DNA of 64,000 nt from an uncultured Colwellia sp. (GCA_913058395.1 CAJXQI010000002.1:188001-252000); one strand, 5' to 3'; shown: positions 9,697-19,264, counted from the first letter of the stretch. Notes: generated by a model not told the origin, from the sequence alone. Program-made: numbers and translations.

Positions 9697-9822
9697 ATTT
9701 CACTGAACCCACGATGTAAGCCAAATTAAAAACTTGGCTTTTTACAACAATATCTTAGATAATCTTGCCAAACTGGTTAAATTATCTTCTCAGTGAAATA
9801 TTGTTATATTCAAGCTGGGCGA

Positions 9823-9851
9823 ATTATATATAGTTGCCTACGCTATAGCAA
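9823..9851 (-). promoter_or_regulatory. Sigma70 promoter of the rimP operon with GC-rich discriminator
   Basis: On the minus strand TTGCTA (9846-9851), exactly 17 nt, TATAAT (9823-9828), then discriminator TCGCCC. A consensus -10 with a GC-rich discriminator is typical of stringently controlled stable-RNA promoters. It precedes the leader with no gene between. Confidence 0.75.
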
Positions 9852-10083
9852 GCTAATTTTCCCTAAGTGTTTACGCTAAAACAAGCCTTTAATAAGAGTT
9901 GTGTGAAAGAAAATAGCGAGACAAAGTTACACATCGTTACATATCACTACTATAATATTTATTGTGGCATTATCATATAGTTAGTAAATTATAATGATTC
10001 ATGTTAAAAGTTTAACAATTGCCGTAAAATAACAACGAATAAAAAACAATTTTTTAAGCAACATATAGGCATTATGAATTTAT

Positions 10084-11970
10084 ATGTATACATATACACA
10101 ATTACTGTTAAGAAATTTACTTATTGCATTTGCTTTTAGTCTTGTTGTTGGCATAGCAGGTGCTGTATTTGTAGCAATACAAGCTTCTCAAAATCAGCAA
10201 GTTCATCAACAAGCCTTATTATCTTTTGACAGAACAAGTAGTGATGTAAATGCTGATGAAATGGCCAAGCTATTAACTAGTACTCACCAATACCACTTTA
10301 TTGACATCAGTAAAAGTGATGGTGCTACAGTTATAAATAAACAACAAAAAAGTTTGCCTTTAGCTGAGTTTGTTTTGGCCCCTGTCAATCAAGTCAAGTT
10401 GACTAATTCGGCACTAACCATTCGTTATCAGTTAGCCGTTAGCAAAAGTTTACTTTATTTATTAAACATGGTTCTGACGGTATTTGTACTATCTGTCATT
10501 TTCATTGTGATTGCTGCCTTTTATAGTATTTCGCGCTACCGCCGTTTAGCAAATAAAATCAACCTACAAATAAAACGTGATCTTGCCATGATAATTTCAG
10601 GCAAAGAGCCGTTAGAAGATAATAAAGACGACGAAATTGATTTACCTGAAATTCAGCAGCATTTAACCGAATTAAAAGATTTGATAGCCAGCAGACTATC
10701 AGCAACGACCTTACTTGAAAAAAACGCATATATAGAGCCCGTAACTAAATTAGAAAATCGTAATCGTTTTATTCAATTTTTCGAAAACGCTGACAGCCGT
10801 TCTGACTTTGGTGTGTTATCCATTACTCGTTGTTCGGAATTACAAACCATTAATCAAGTTCATGGCTATCACGAAGGTGATACATATATTCGCGCGGTTG
10901 CTGATATAATGAAACAAGCAACAAGTCCATATAAAGGCGCACAAGTATTTAGACTAAACAGTTCTGATTTCGCTACGCTTATCCCGAATGTGACATTAAA
11001 AAGTGCAGAAAATTTTGCTAATGATATTACTGGGCGTTTCAATGAATACCAACAGAAATCGGATTTAGATTCTGTTGGTTATACAGGTTTGGTCTATTTC
11101 GATAAAAACAAACCTTTAGGGGAGCTATTAGCGCTGGCTGATACCGGTATTAGCATTGCACAAACACAACAGGTTAATGCTTGGTTTGCTCAAACTGACG
11201 ACAGTATTCTAGAAAACTCTAGTGCCAGTTATGGTAATCAAAATTGGCGTCAAGAAATCGATAGCGTCATTGAAAATCAGCGTATTAACCTGCTAGTACA
11301 ACCGATTAAGCCAAGTAGCCCAAATAGTCGAGCCTATGCTGAAATTTTGGCCCGGTTTTTAAATAGTGGTGAAGATACGTTGCCAACCGCGTCATTTTTC
11401 GCAATGGCTGAGAAGCTTGACAAAATTGTTGCCGTTGATCGCATGATAATCGAAGCGGCAATAAAAGAAATTGCCGATAAGAATATGCAAAACCATTTTT
11501 TTGGTATTAATATCAGCGCCCGTTCAATTACTGATGGTCATTTTCTTATTTGGTTAGAGCGTCGTTTGTTACGTGATGCAACCATTGCATCAAAATTGGT
11601 ATTTGAAATCACAGAGTTTGGCTTGCAGCAAAATATTAAAGCCAGTAAAAGTTTTATTGATATGATACATCGAGTTGGCTCACGTATAACTGTAGAGCGC
11701 TTCGGTGTTGGCTTAACATCATTTAAGTTCTTTAGAGATTTAAAGCCTGACTTTATCAAAATGGATAGCACTTACACTCGTGATATAGATGAAGATAAAA
11801 ATAACCAATATTTCTTGCGTTTGATGGTAGATTTAGCGCATCGATTAGGCATTAATGTATTAGCTGAAAGTGTTGAAAGCCAAGAAGAGAAATTTATGCT
11901 AGAAAAACTTTGTGTAGATGGCTGCCAAGGCTTTTATATTGGTAAACCTAAAAGTCTATCTGCTCTCTAA
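10084..11970 (+). CDS. Membrane GGDEF-EAL protein with both active sites degenerate (CsrD/LapD-like)
   Basis: 628 residues. Two membrane helices (about 9-33 and 121-149) flank a short periplasmic loop, followed by a linker, a GGDEF-fold domain (about 205-370) and an EAL-fold domain (about 385-628). The GGDEF signature reads NSSDF (292-296), which cannot make c-di-GMP. In the EAL half, E420 of EIL, N476 and E508 survive, but the metal-binding DDFG is ERFG (538-541), so phosphodiesterase activity is unlikely. Length and topology resemble CsrD (E. coli, 646 aa; promotes CsrB/C decay) and MshH; a LapD-type c-di-GMP receptor is the alternative. It is transcribed alone, divergent from rimP, with a hairpin after the stop. 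Confidence 0.75.
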   Translation: MYTYTQLLLRNLLIAFAFSLVVGIAGAVFVAIQASQNQQVHQQALLSFDRTSSDVNADEMAKLLTSTHQYHFIDISKSDGATVINKQQKSLPLAEFVLAPVNQVKLTNSALTIRYQLAVSKSLLYLLNMVLTVFVLSVIFIVIAAFYSISRYRRLANKINLQIKRDLAMIISGKEPLEDNKDDEIDLPEIQQHLTELKDLIASRLSATTLLEKNAYIEPVTKLENRNRFIQFFENADSRSDFGVLSITRCSELQTINQVHGYHEGDTYIRAVADIMKQATSPYKGAQVFRLNSSDFATLIPNVTLKSAENFANDITGRFNEYQQKSDLDSVGYTGLVYFDKNKPLGELLALADTGISIAQTQQVNAWFAQTDDSILENSSASYGNQNWRQEIDSVIENQRINLLVQPIKPSSPNSRAYAEILARFLNSGEDTLPTASFFAMAEKLDKIVAVDRMIIEAAIKEIADKNMQNHFFGINISARSITDGHFLIWLERRLLRDATIASKLVFEITEFGLQQNIKASKSFIDMIHRVGSRITVERFGVGLTSFKFFRDLKPDFIKMDSTYTRDIDEDKNNQYFLRLMVDLAHRLGINVLAESVESQEEKFMLEKLCVDGCQGFYIGKPKSLSAL

Positions 11971-12000
11971 ACTTGCCTACTTAATTCAATCAACCTCAAT

Positions 12001-12028
12001 ACGACCAACAATTTATGCCGTTGGTCGT
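12001..12028 (+). terminator. Hairpin after the GGDEF-EAL gene
   Basis: A 9-bp perfect stem ACGACCAAC/GTTGGTCGT (12001-12009, 12020-12028) with a 10-nt loop, 31 nt after the stop codon. The following tract (TATTCT) is only moderately T-rich. Confidence 0.6.
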
Positions 12029-12153
12029 TATTCTACCTAATACCGCCAACAACTTACTTCAAAAGCTATTTGCCGCACTTACACTTTGTGTACGAATTTC
12101 AATCACAATAAAATTCTTACTGATAAAATTTCAATAACCTTACTCTTCATATG

Positions 12154-12182
12154 TTGTTTATTCATTGATAAACACGGATAAT
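12154..12182 (+). promoter_or_regulatory. Candidate sigma70 promoter of the rsx operon
   Basis: TTGTTT (12154-12159), 17-nt spacer, GATAAT (12177-12182), 32 nt before rsxA. One reasonable match; no SoxR-type site was recognised. Confidence 0.4.
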
Positions 12183-12214
12183 AGCGTGAATTTTCATTGT
12201 AAAATAAATCTAAA

Positions 12215-12796
12215 ATGACTGATTACCTACTGCTGTTAGTTGGCACAGTATTAGTAAATAACTTTGTTCTGGTTAATTTTCTCGGCTTGTGCCCTTTTAT
12301 GGGGGTATCTTCGCGTACAGAAACGGCCATCGGTATGTCGTTTGCTACAACATTTGTCATGACTTTAGCCTCATTACTCAGCTACGTTGTTAGCACTTAT
12401 ATACTCACACCATTAGGTTTAGAGTACCTAGAAACCATGACCTTTATTTTGGTTATCGCCGTGGTGGTACAATTTACTGAAATGGTCGTGCACAAAACTA
12501 GCGCAAATCTCTATCGTTTGTTAGGTATATTCTTACCCCTGATTACAACCAATTGTGCCGTACTTGGTGTTGCACTGTTAAACCGCGACAAGCAGCATAA
12601 CTTTTTCGAATCAATTATTTATGGTTTTGGTGCTGCAGTTGGCTTTTCACTGGTATTAATTATGTTTGCAGCCATGCGCGAAAAGCTAGCGAATGCCGAT
12701 GTCCCCACTCCCTTTAAAGGTTCTGCAATAGCTATGATCACTGCTGGATTAATGTCGTTGGCATTTATGGGCTTTACTGGCTTGGTTAAATTCTAA
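12215..12796 (+). CDS. rsxA: Electron transport complex subunit RsxA (RnfA)
   Basis: 193 residues, six membrane helices, matching the family length. The diagnostic starts are [20 protein letters not shown] and [11 protein letters not shown], with the matching half-repeat [17 protein letters not shown] in the middle. Those Cys-containing LGxCP and TTNCA segments are the sites where the RnfA/RnfE pair is thought to hold an iron-sulfur centre in the membrane. Rsx couples reduced-carrier oxidation to ion movement, and in E. coli reduces the SoxR cluster. It overlaps rsxB by one base. Confidence 0.96.
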   Translation: MTDYLLLLVGTVLVNNFVLVNFLGLCPFMGVSSRTETAIGMSFATTFVMTLASLLSYVVSTYILTPLGLEYLETMTFILVIAVVVQFTEMVVHKTSANLYRLLGIFLPLITTNCAVLGVALLNRDKQHNFFESIIYGFGAAVGFSLVLIMFAAMREKLANADVPTPFKGSAIAMITAGLMSLAFMGFTGLVKF

Positions 12797-13350
12797 TGAG
12801 TACTGTTATTGCAATACTCGTTCTCGGCGTTCTCGCCGCATTATTTGGCGCCCTATTGGGTTACGCTTCAGTGCGATTTAAAGTTGAAGGTGACCCACTT
12901 GCTGAGCAACTCGATGCTCTTTTGCCACAAACCCAATGTGGCCAATGTGGTTACCCTGGTTGTAAACCTTACGCTGAAGCGGTTGCTAATGGTGAAGCTA
13001 TTAACAAGTGTGCGCCAGGCGGTGAAGACACTATCAAAAAAATAGCCGATTTAATGGGCGTAGAAGTTCAGCCATTAGATGAAAATCATGAAACTGACAA
13101 TACACCTAAAGTCGCCTTTATCATTGAAGAAGACTGTATCGGTTGTACCAAATGTATTCAGGCTTGCCCTGTTGACGCCATTCTTGGCACCACAAAACAA
13201 ATGCATACCATTATTGCTGACGAGTGCACGGGCTGTGATTTATGTGTCGCGCCATGTCCGGTCGATTGTATTGAAATGATCCCGGTTGCAACAACAACGC
13301 AAAATTGGCAATGGGATTTAGACAGTATCCCTGTAGTACAAGTAGATTAG
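12796..13350 (+). CDS. rsxB: Electron transport complex subunit RsxB (RnfB), polyferredoxin
   Basis: 184 residues. An N-terminal membrane anchor (about 4-26) is followed by an Fe-S domain with C48, C51, C56 and C72 (CGQCGYPGC, then KCAPGG). Two ferredoxin-type 4Fe-4S motifs follow: C114/C117/C120/C124 ([12 protein letters not shown]) and C144/C147/C150/C154 ([12 protein letters not shown]). All twelve expected ligands are present. It passes electrons from RsxC toward the membrane flavoproteins. The ribosome site for rsxC lies across its stop codon. Confidence 0.96.
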   Translation: MSTVIAILVLGVLAALFGALLGYASVRFKVEGDPLAEQLDALLPQTQCGQCGYPGCKPYAEAVANGEAINKCAPGGEDTIKKIADLMGVEVQPLDENHETDNTPKVAFIIEEDCIGCTKCIQACPVDAILGTTKQMHTIIADECTGCDLCVAPCPVDCIEMIPVATTTQNWQWDLDSIPVVQVD

Positions 13351-13361
13351 ATGAGGTTTGG

Positions 13362-16049
13362 GTGGAATCAGTAATAGAACGCATACATAAAGGGCATTTT
13401 TCTCATTTTCATGGTGGCATTCACCCACCTGAGCAAAAGTTCCTGACTTGTACTAAACCTATAGCAAGTGCTCAAATACCTGAGCAACTCACTATCCCTG
13501 TGCGCCAACACATTGGCCAAGCAGGCGATATTATTGTCGCCGTTGGCGACAAAGTCCTAAAAGGACAAGCATTGAGCGCTAGTGACAGCCCAATGCAACT
13601 TCCCGTTCATGCCCCTACAAGTGGCACTATTTCAGCGATTAAAGCATCAGTAATTCCTCACCCTTCAGGGTTAAGCGAAACCTGTATTATCATGAAGCCT
13701 GATGGTGAAGATACATGGTGTAAGCGAAAGATATGCCCTGACTATGAATTATTAAGCAAAGGGCAGATTTTAGAAAAAATTGCCAACGCTGGGATTGCTG
13801 GTATGGGGGGCGCAGGTTTCCCTACACAAGTAAAAGTCGGCACTTTAGCCAAAATTGAGTACTTAATCATTAATGCCGCAGAGTGTGAGCCTTATATCAC
13901 CGCTGATGATTTACTGATCCAAGAACATAGCCCAACGGTTTTAGATGGCATAAAAATACTTGATCATTTACTTGCGCCAAAAAATATACTAATCGGTATT
14001 GAAGACAATAAAAGTAAAGCCATTGACACACTTAAAAAGGCTACAGCTGATATTGAACACATTCATGTTTGTGTTATTCCCACCAAATATCCAAGTGGCG
14101 GTGAAAAGCAACTGATCAAGATTTTAACCGATCAAGAAGTGCCAAGTGGTGTATTGCCAAGCTCTCTTGGTATCGTAATGCAAAACGTTGCTACATGTTT
14201 CGCCATTGCCGATGCGGTAATTAATGACACTCCACTTATTAAGCGTGTTGTTACCGTGAGTGGTCAAGCATTAGAGAAACCACAAAATACTTGGGCATTA
14301 ATTGGCACTCCTGTTGGCTTTTTAACGCAGAACTGTGGCTATAAAAACAAACAGCACAAACATTTGATTATGGGTGGCCCTATGATGGGCTTTAGTCTTT
14401 CAAACGACCAAATACCAGTAATTAAATCCACAAACTGTATTTTAGCGCCAAGTGAAGAAGAGATAGCATCGCCTTATTCTACCGGTACAAAAGAAGTCGA
14501 GTGTATTCGCTGCGGACAATGTGCTGATGTGTGCCCTGCTCAATTATTACCGCAAGAATTACAATGGAGCGCAAAAGCAAAAGATCAACAACAGTTAACT
14601 AACCTTAATTTATTTGATTGTATTGAGTGTGGCGCTTGTGCTTATGTATGCCCAAGCCAAATTCCGTTAGTGCATTATTACCGAGTCGGCAAAGCAGAAA
14701 TACGTCAGCAAAAACTACTCGATATCAAAGCAGAAAAAGCTAAAGTTAGGTTTGAAGCGCGTAAAAAACGACTTGAACGTGAAAAAATTGCGCGAGCAGA
14801 AAAACACAAAAAAGCTGCTGAAGCTCGTAAAGCTAGAATGAATTCAGGCACCAGTGAAGCAAAAACTGAAAAATCAGCTGTTGCCGCCGCACTTGCCCGT
14901 GTAAAAGCTAAAAAAGCGCAATCTTCAACAGATAAAAATGCTAGCCCACAAGAAAGTGGAAACGAGCAAGTGAGCGATCAAAAGAGTCAAGTTGCTAATG
15001 CTATTGCCCGCGCTAAAGCCAAAAAACTTGCTCAAAAAGCACAGTTAACTGATGTTCAAACACCAAAAAACGATTCAGATACAACTAAAGTTGATACAAA
15101 AGAAGCATCAGCTAAACCTAAATCTGAAAATGCGCCGGTCACAGACAAAAAAGCTAAAGTTGCCGCAGCGATTGCCAAAGCTAAAGCAAAAAAGTTACAG
15201 CAAGCAAAGAAAACAGATGACTCAGTTGCAAAATTGCCTGAAACAAAAACAGACAATGACGTTAATGCTGCACTTACCGATGTAAAAGAGACGGCGGCTA
15301 GTCCAGCCCAAGATAAAAAGTCGAAAGTTGCTGCCGCTGTTGCAAAAGCGAAGCAAAAAGCAAAAGCCAAGGCAGACGCAAAAGCTAAAACGGATAATCC
15401 TGTTGAACTGACTGCCAAAAGCCAAGCTAAATCAGCAACAGCGAAAAAAGAAGCTTCGCCTACGCCTGTTGAAGTCATTGAAGTCGTTGAAGTCGTTGAA
15501 GAAAGCGACTCAATATCAGCTGAATTGCCAAAGCAAAGTGCAGCCGAATTGAAAAAAGCAAAAATTGCCGCCACGGTTGCAAAAGCTAAGCAAAAAGCAA
15601 AAGCCAAGGCAGCCACAAAAAATAAAACTGAAAAGCCAACAGATTTGTCCTCTGATGAAACGGATGACTCGATTAGTAAAAAACAAGAAAAACCAACCAG
15701 TAATAATGATAACTCTGCGAACAAAGAGTTAACAGCTCCCGTCACAAAAAACAGCATTAAAGCAAAAGCGGCTAAACTAACGAAAGCCCCCAAACAAAGT
15801 GCCGAAGAATTGAAAAAAGCTAAAATTGCTGCCGCAGTATCAAAAGCTAAAGCAAACGCAAAAGCGAAAAAATTAGCTAAGCAATCACAAACAGAATCAA
15901 ATTCAGAAAATAGTGAGCAAAAAGATGACGCCAAAGCAAATGAGGCTTCAGCATCAGAAATAAAAAAAGCTCGTATCGCAGCAGCTGTCGCTAAGGCTAA
16001 AGCCAAAAAGCTTGCCGCTGACGCAACTAAATCACAAACTTCAGAGTAA
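13362..16049 (+). CDS. rsxC: Electron transport complex subunit RsxC (RnfC) with long repetitive C-terminal tail
   Basis: 895 residues from the GTG at 13362, chosen because it follows GATGAGG (13349-13355) and gives the family N-terminus (VESVIERIHKGHFSHFHGGI). A start further upstream would only re-read rsxB. The core has the FMN/NADH-binding domain with GGIHPPE, the GMGGAGFPTQVK loop and NAAECEPYITADD. Two 4Fe-4S motifs follow: C381/C384/C387/C391 and C420/C423/C426/C430. After about residue 440 the protein is a Lys/Ala-rich, probably helical tail with seven copies of a KKAKIAAAVAKAKAK-type unit. The tail makes it about 155 residues longer than E. coli RsxC (740 aa). Confidence 0.95.
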   Translation: MESVIERIHKGHFSHFHGGIHPPEQKFLTCTKPIASAQIPEQLTIPVRQHIGQAGDIIVAVGDKVLKGQALSASDSPMQLPVHAPTSGTISAIKASVIPHPSGLSETCIIMKPDGEDTWCKRKICPDYELLSKGQILEKIANAGIAGMGGAGFPTQVKVGTLAKIEYLIINAAECEPYITADDLLIQEHSPTVLDGIKILDHLLAPKNILIGIEDNKSKAIDTLKKATADIEHIHVCVIPTKYPSGGEKQLIKILTDQEVPSGVLPSSLGIVMQNVATCFAIADAVINDTPLIKRVVTVSGQALEKPQNTWALIGTPVGFLTQNCGYKNKQHKHLIMGGPMMGFSLSNDQIPVIKSTNCILAPSEEEIASPYSTGTKEVECIRCGQCADVCPAQLLPQELQWSAKAKDQQQLTNLNLFDCIECGACAYVCPSQIPLVHYYRVGKAEIRQQKLLDIKAEKAKVRFEARKKRLEREKIARAEKHKKAAEARKARMNSGTSEAKTEKSAVAAALARVKAKKAQSSTDKNASPQESGNEQVSDQKSQVANAIARAKAKKLAQKAQLTDVQTPKNDSDTTKVDTKEASAKPKSENAPVTDKKAKVAAAIAKAKAKKLQQAKKTDDSVAKLPETKTDNDVNAALTDVKETAASPAQDKKSKVAAAVAKAKQKAKAKADAKAKTDNPVELTAKSQAKSATAKKEASPTPVEVIEVVEVVEESDSISAELPKQSAAELKKAKIAATVAKAKQKAKAKAATKNKTEKPTDLSSDETDDSISKKQEKPTSNNDNSANKELTAPVTKNSIKAKAAKLTKAPKQSAEELKKAKIAAAVSKAKANAKAKKLAKQSQTESNSENSEQKDDAKANEASASEIKKARIAAAVAKAKAKKLAADATKSQTSE

Positions 16050-16058
16050 TTGATACCC

Positions 16059-17123
16059 ATGGCATTTTGGATAGCAAGTTCCCCACATAATCACGAACAG
16101 AGTGAAACCTCAGGCCTGATGAGGTTAGTTATTTATGCCACAATCCCAGGCATATTTGCGCAATGGTATTTTTTTGGTTGGGGAAATTTAATTCACATCT
16201 CTATGGCGATTATTACCGCTTTAGTCGCTGAGTTTTCCATTCTTTCTCTTCGAGGAAAGAAAATTCGTCCACAACTACTTGATGGCAGTGCTATATTAAC
16301 CGCGGTATTACTGGGTATAAGCTTACCTGCTCTCGCGCCTTGGTGGGTCACCATCATTGGCAGTTTATTTGCAATTGTTATTGTTAAGCAGCTTTACGGT
16401 GGCTTGGGTCATAACCCATTTAATCCAGCCATGGCCGCTTATGTCATGTTACTTATTTCTTTCCCTGTACAAATGACCCAATGGCAGCCACCCCTGTCAT
16501 TGCTAGCCATTGATTTACAATTTTCAGACACATTGTCGTTAATTTTTTCTGGTTATACCCCACAAGGTTATTCGGTAGAACAAATTAGAACTCATGTTGA
16601 TGGCTTCACGATGGCAACACCACTTGATACGGTAAAAACTAACATCACGCTAGGTTTAACAGTTGTAGAAAGCATGGAGTCGCCCGTTATAGGTAAACAC
16701 TTTGGTATTGGTTGGGAGTGGATGAACGTTGGTTTCTTACTAGGTGGATTATTTCTATTAACTAAAAAAGCCATTCACTGGACTACGCCATTAAGCTTTT
16801 TATCAAGCTTATTCATCTGTAGTTTTATTGCGTTTATTCTTAGCCCAGATAGTAGCGCATCAACGATGTTCCATTGGTTCACTGGCGCTACAATGCTTGG
16901 TGCATTCTTCATCTTAACTGACCCAGTATCTGGCGCAACCAGTGTTAAAGGGCGGTTAGTATTCGGCGCACTTGCTGGTTTGTTAGTTTATTTAATTAGA
17001 AAGTTCGGTGGTTACCCAGACGCCGTCGCCTTTGCGGTGTTGCTCTGTAATATGGCCGCACCATTAATAGATCAATATACCCGCCCCCGCACTTATGGTC
17101 ACAACGTGGGAGTGAAAAAATAA
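16059..17123 (+). CDS. rsxD: Electron transport complex subunit RsxD (RnfD), membrane flavoprotein
   Basis: 354 residues from ATG 16059, which gives the family start AFWIASSPH; a TTG three codons earlier (16050) is possible but would add MIP. It is a multi-helix membrane protein. T187 in DGFTMATPLD sits at the residue number where RnfD carries covalently bound FMN through a threonine phosphoester. A second SGAT motif is at 291-294. The core YGGLGHNPFNPAMAAYVM segment is conserved. It ends in a one-base overlap with rsxG. Confidence 0.95.
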   Translation: MAFWIASSPHNHEQSETSGLMRLVIYATIPGIFAQWYFFGWGNLIHISMAIITALVAEFSILSLRGKKIRPQLLDGSAILTAVLLGISLPALAPWWVTIIGSLFAIVIVKQLYGGLGHNPFNPAMAAYVMLLISFPVQMTQWQPPLSLLAIDLQFSDTLSLIFSGYTPQGYSVEQIRTHVDGFTMATPLDTVKTNITLGLTVVESMESPVIGKHFGIGWEWMNVGFLLGGLFLLTKKAIHWTTPLSFLSSLFICSFIAFILSPDSSASTMFHWFTGATMLGAFFILTDPVSGATSVKGRLVFGALAGLLVYLIRKFGGYPDAVAFAVLLCNMAAPLIDQYTRPRTYGHNVGVKK

Positions 17124-17761
17124 TGTCAGCATTAGCACCCGCTATTAATAAAAATGCCTTAATATTGATGTTATTCGCCGTTGTATGCACCGCAACTGTT
17201 GGGCTCGTACATCTAATGACTAAAGATAATATTGAATTACAAGCACAGCAACAGTTGATCAGACAATTAAACCAAACTATTGACGAAAACAGGCACGACA
17301 ATGAAATGTTTCGCGATTGTATCATTGCACCAATAAATAATGATGGCTTAAAAATAGACGTAATTTACCGTGCAAGAATGAATAACTTAGCAATTGCCGC
17401 CGCAATTAAAACAGCTGCACCGGATGGCTATAATGGCAACATTGAATTACTTATCGCAATAAATAACGATGGTAGTGTCAGTGGAGTTCGTACCTTATTG
17501 CATAAAGAAACTCCAGGTTTAGGCGATAAAATAGAGTTAAGAAAAAGTGATTGGATCACTAAATTTGCTGGTAAAAAAGTACATGATGAAAATGACAATC
17601 GTTGGGCAGTTATTAAAGATGGCGGTATGTTCGACCAATTTACTGGCGCAACCATTACCCCTAGAGCAGTAGTGAAAACAGTGAGAAAAACCGTCGATTA
17701 TTTTAAAGCTAATCAAGAGGTTATTTTTAACACCGAAAGTAATTGTGGAGCTAAGTCATGA
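17123..17761 (+). CDS. rsxG: Electron transport complex subunit RsxG (RnfG), periplasmic flavoprotein
   Basis: 212 residues. It has one N-terminal membrane anchor (about 12-31) and a periplasmic FMN-binding domain. The flavinylation motif TGAT is at 174-177, with T177 the expected FMN-linked threonine; [12 protein letters not shown] (127-138) is the other conserved loop. Flavin attachment requires an ApbE-type transferase, which is not encoded in this window. It overlaps rsxE by four bases (ATGA). Confidence 0.95.
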   Translation: MSALAPAINKNALILMLFAVVCTATVGLVHLMTKDNIELQAQQQLIRQLNQTIDENRHDNEMFRDCIIAPINNDGLKIDVIYRARMNNLAIAAAIKTAAPDGYNGNIELLIAINNDGSVSGVRTLLHKETPGLGDKIELRKSDWITKFAGKKVHDENDNRWAVIKDGGMFDQFTGATITPRAVVKTVRKTVDYFKANQEVIFNTESNCGAKS

Positions 17762-18462
17762 AAATAGATTCTGAGTACAGAGAATTAGCATGGCAGGGGC
17801 TATGGAAAAACAATCCTGGCTTGGTACAGCTACTTGGGCTTTGTCCTCTACTCGCGGTTACCTCCACCGTTGTCAACGCCTTAGGCTTAGGCATTGCCAC
17901 TATGTTCGTGCTAATTTGCTCTAATGTCGCGGTTTCAGGCGTTAGAAACTGGGTGCCTAAAGAAATTCGCATTCCTATTTTTGTTTTGATCATTGCTGCT
18001 TTTGTAACTTGTGTGCAACTGCTGATGAATGCTTATACCTACGACTTATACCAATCACTTGGAATATTCCTGCCACTGATTGTTACTAACTGTGCCATTA
18101 TTGGCCGAGCAGAAGCCTACGCTTCTAAAAACCCTATGTTACAAGCTAGTTTTGACGGCTTGATGATGGGACTTGGTTTTTTACTAGTCTTGGTTGTTTT
18201 AGGCGGCATACGAGAAATATTAGGCCAAGGTACATTATTTGACGGTGCAAATTTATTATTGGGCTCTTGGGCAACAGAACTTAGGGTTGAAGTGTATAAA
18301 CTTGATAGCCAATTTCTATTAGCTATTTTACCACCTGGGGCATTTATTGCCATGGGCTTTTTGATTGCCGGAAAAAACGTCATTGATAATAAAATTGCCC
18401 AAGCTAAACCTAAACAACTAGAACAAGCAATTGAACGCGTTCGAGTTAACTTTGAAAGCTAG
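17758..18462 (+). CDS. rsxE: Electron transport complex subunit RsxE (RnfE)
   Basis: 234 residues, six membrane helices, paralogous to RsxA. It shows [14 protein letters not shown] near the start and [16 protein letters not shown] in the middle, mirroring the two cysteine-bearing half-repeats of RsxA. The [23 protein letters not shown] stretch is typical. The gene is last in rsxABCDGE and is followed after 63 nt by nth, the same order as in E. coli. Confidence 0.96.
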   Translation: MKIDSEYRELAWQGLWKNNPGLVQLLGLCPLLAVTSTVVNALGLGIATMFVLICSNVAVSGVRNWVPKEIRIPIFVLIIAAFVTCVQLLMNAYTYDLYQSLGIFLPLIVTNCAIIGRAEAYASKNPMLQASFDGLMMGLGFLLVLVVLGGIREILGQGTLFDGANLLLGSWATELRVEVYKLDSQFLLAILPPGAFIAMGFLIAGKNVIDNKIAQAKPKQLEQAIERVRVNFES

Positions 18463-18525
18463 ACTTGCTTAATAAATAATATTGATACTTAGAATAATTA
18501 AAATAACTAAAATAAGTTAAATCAA

Positions 18526-19185
18526 ATGAATAAAGACACTCGATTAGAAATGCTTACCCGCTTGCGGGACGATAACCCAACGCCAACAACTGAACTTAAC
18601 TTCTCAAGTCCATTTGAGTTATTAATCGCTGTTTTACTGTCGGCACAAGCAACCGATGTTAGTGTTAACAAGGCTACTGATAAGTTATACCCAATAGCTA
18701 ATACACCACAAACAATTTTAGACCTAGGCTTAGATGGTTTAAAATCTTACATCAAAACTATCGGTTTATTTAACACCAAGGCGGTTAACACGCTTAAAAC
18801 TTGTCAAATGTTAATCGATTTACATGGCGGTGAAGTACCTGAAGACAGAGTGGCTTTAGAAGCCCTTCCCGGCGTAGGCAGAAAAACGGCTAATGTTGTA
18901 CTTAATACAGCCTTTGGCCAACTAAAAGATAATGAAGGTAAATACTTTTTAGCTGTCGATACCCATATCCAGCGCCTTGCCAACCGCACAGGCTATGCAA
19001 AAGGCAAAACAGTTGATCAAACTGAACAAGCCATCATTAAAAACACCCCTAAAAAAACAGAGTTTATGTTCAATTTGCATCACTGGTTTATTTTACATGG
19101 TCGGTACACCTGCGTTGCTAGGAAACCACGTTGTGGCTCTTGTATCCTTGAAGACTTATGTGACTTCAAGGATAAAACCGAGTAA
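18526..19185 (+). CDS. nth: Endonuclease III, DNA glycosylase/AP lyase
   Basis: 219 residues. It removes oxidised pyrimidines and cleaves the abasic site. The helix-hairpin-helix is LPGVGRKTANVV (114-125), with catalytic K120 at the E. coli position and catalytic D145 in VDTHIQR. The 4Fe-4S loop has C196, C203, C206 and C212 in the correct C-X6-C-X2-C-X5-C spacing. About seven residues (KDNEGKY, 134-140) are inserted before the catalytic Asp relative to E. coli. Genes of the reductase that serves a redox-sensing Fe-S protein sit next to this Fe-S repair enzyme, as in enterics. Confidence 0.97.
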   Translation: MNKDTRLEMLTRLRDDNPTPTTELNFSSPFELLIAVLLSAQATDVSVNKATDKLYPIANTPQTILDLGLDGLKSYIKTIGLFNTKAVNTLKTCQMLIDLHGGEVPEDRVALEALPGVGRKTANVVLNTAFGQLKDNEGKYFLAVDTHIQRLANRTGYAKGKTVDQTEQAIIKNTPKKTEFMFNLHHWFILHGRYTCVARKPRCGSCILEDLCDFKDKTE

Positions 19186-19264
19186 TATTTTTTAAATATC
19201 TAGCACTGCCTTGCACTGTAATGACATTAAATTCATTATGCATGACTCTTGGTTTAATACCTGA

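Larger units (their letters stand above)
9572..9817 (-). promoter_or_regulatory. Structured leader RNA of the rimP-nusA-infB operon
   Basis: Read on the minus strand. From a predicted start near 9817 the RNA offers: an AACAATAT/ATATTGTT helix (9798-9805 with 9746-9753); inside it AGATAAT/ATTATCT (9781-9787 with 9757-9763), capped by a CCA/TGG hairpin; a helix AAGCCAA/TTGGCTT (9718-9724, 9734-9740); and a 9-bp helix TTTCACTGA/TCAGTGAAA (9790-9798 with 9698-9706). That last helix interleaves with the first, so it is a pseudoknot or an alternative fold. Two terminator hairpins follow. Rfam holds a gammaproteobacterial rimP leader proposed as an attenuator; identity with that family is inference. 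No tRNA gene is present here. The rest of the gap to 10083 holds the promoter and the AT-rich upstream region of the divergent gene. Confidence 0.6.

Noticed and set aside
9600-9820. A tRNA (metY-like) gene upstream of rimP
   Set aside because: The helices do not form a cloverleaf, and there is no anticodon arm, acceptor stem or GTTC-T-loop in the right spacing.
13305-13361. Upstream in-frame start for rsxC
   Set aside because: The extra 19 residues re-read rsxB codons, while GTG 13362 has a good ribosome site and the family N-terminus.
15056-16060. 334-residue minus-strand open frame opposite rsxC
   Set aside because: It is a composition artefact of the Ala/Lys repeat region, giving Ala/Phe/Ser-rich low-complexity protein with no start context.
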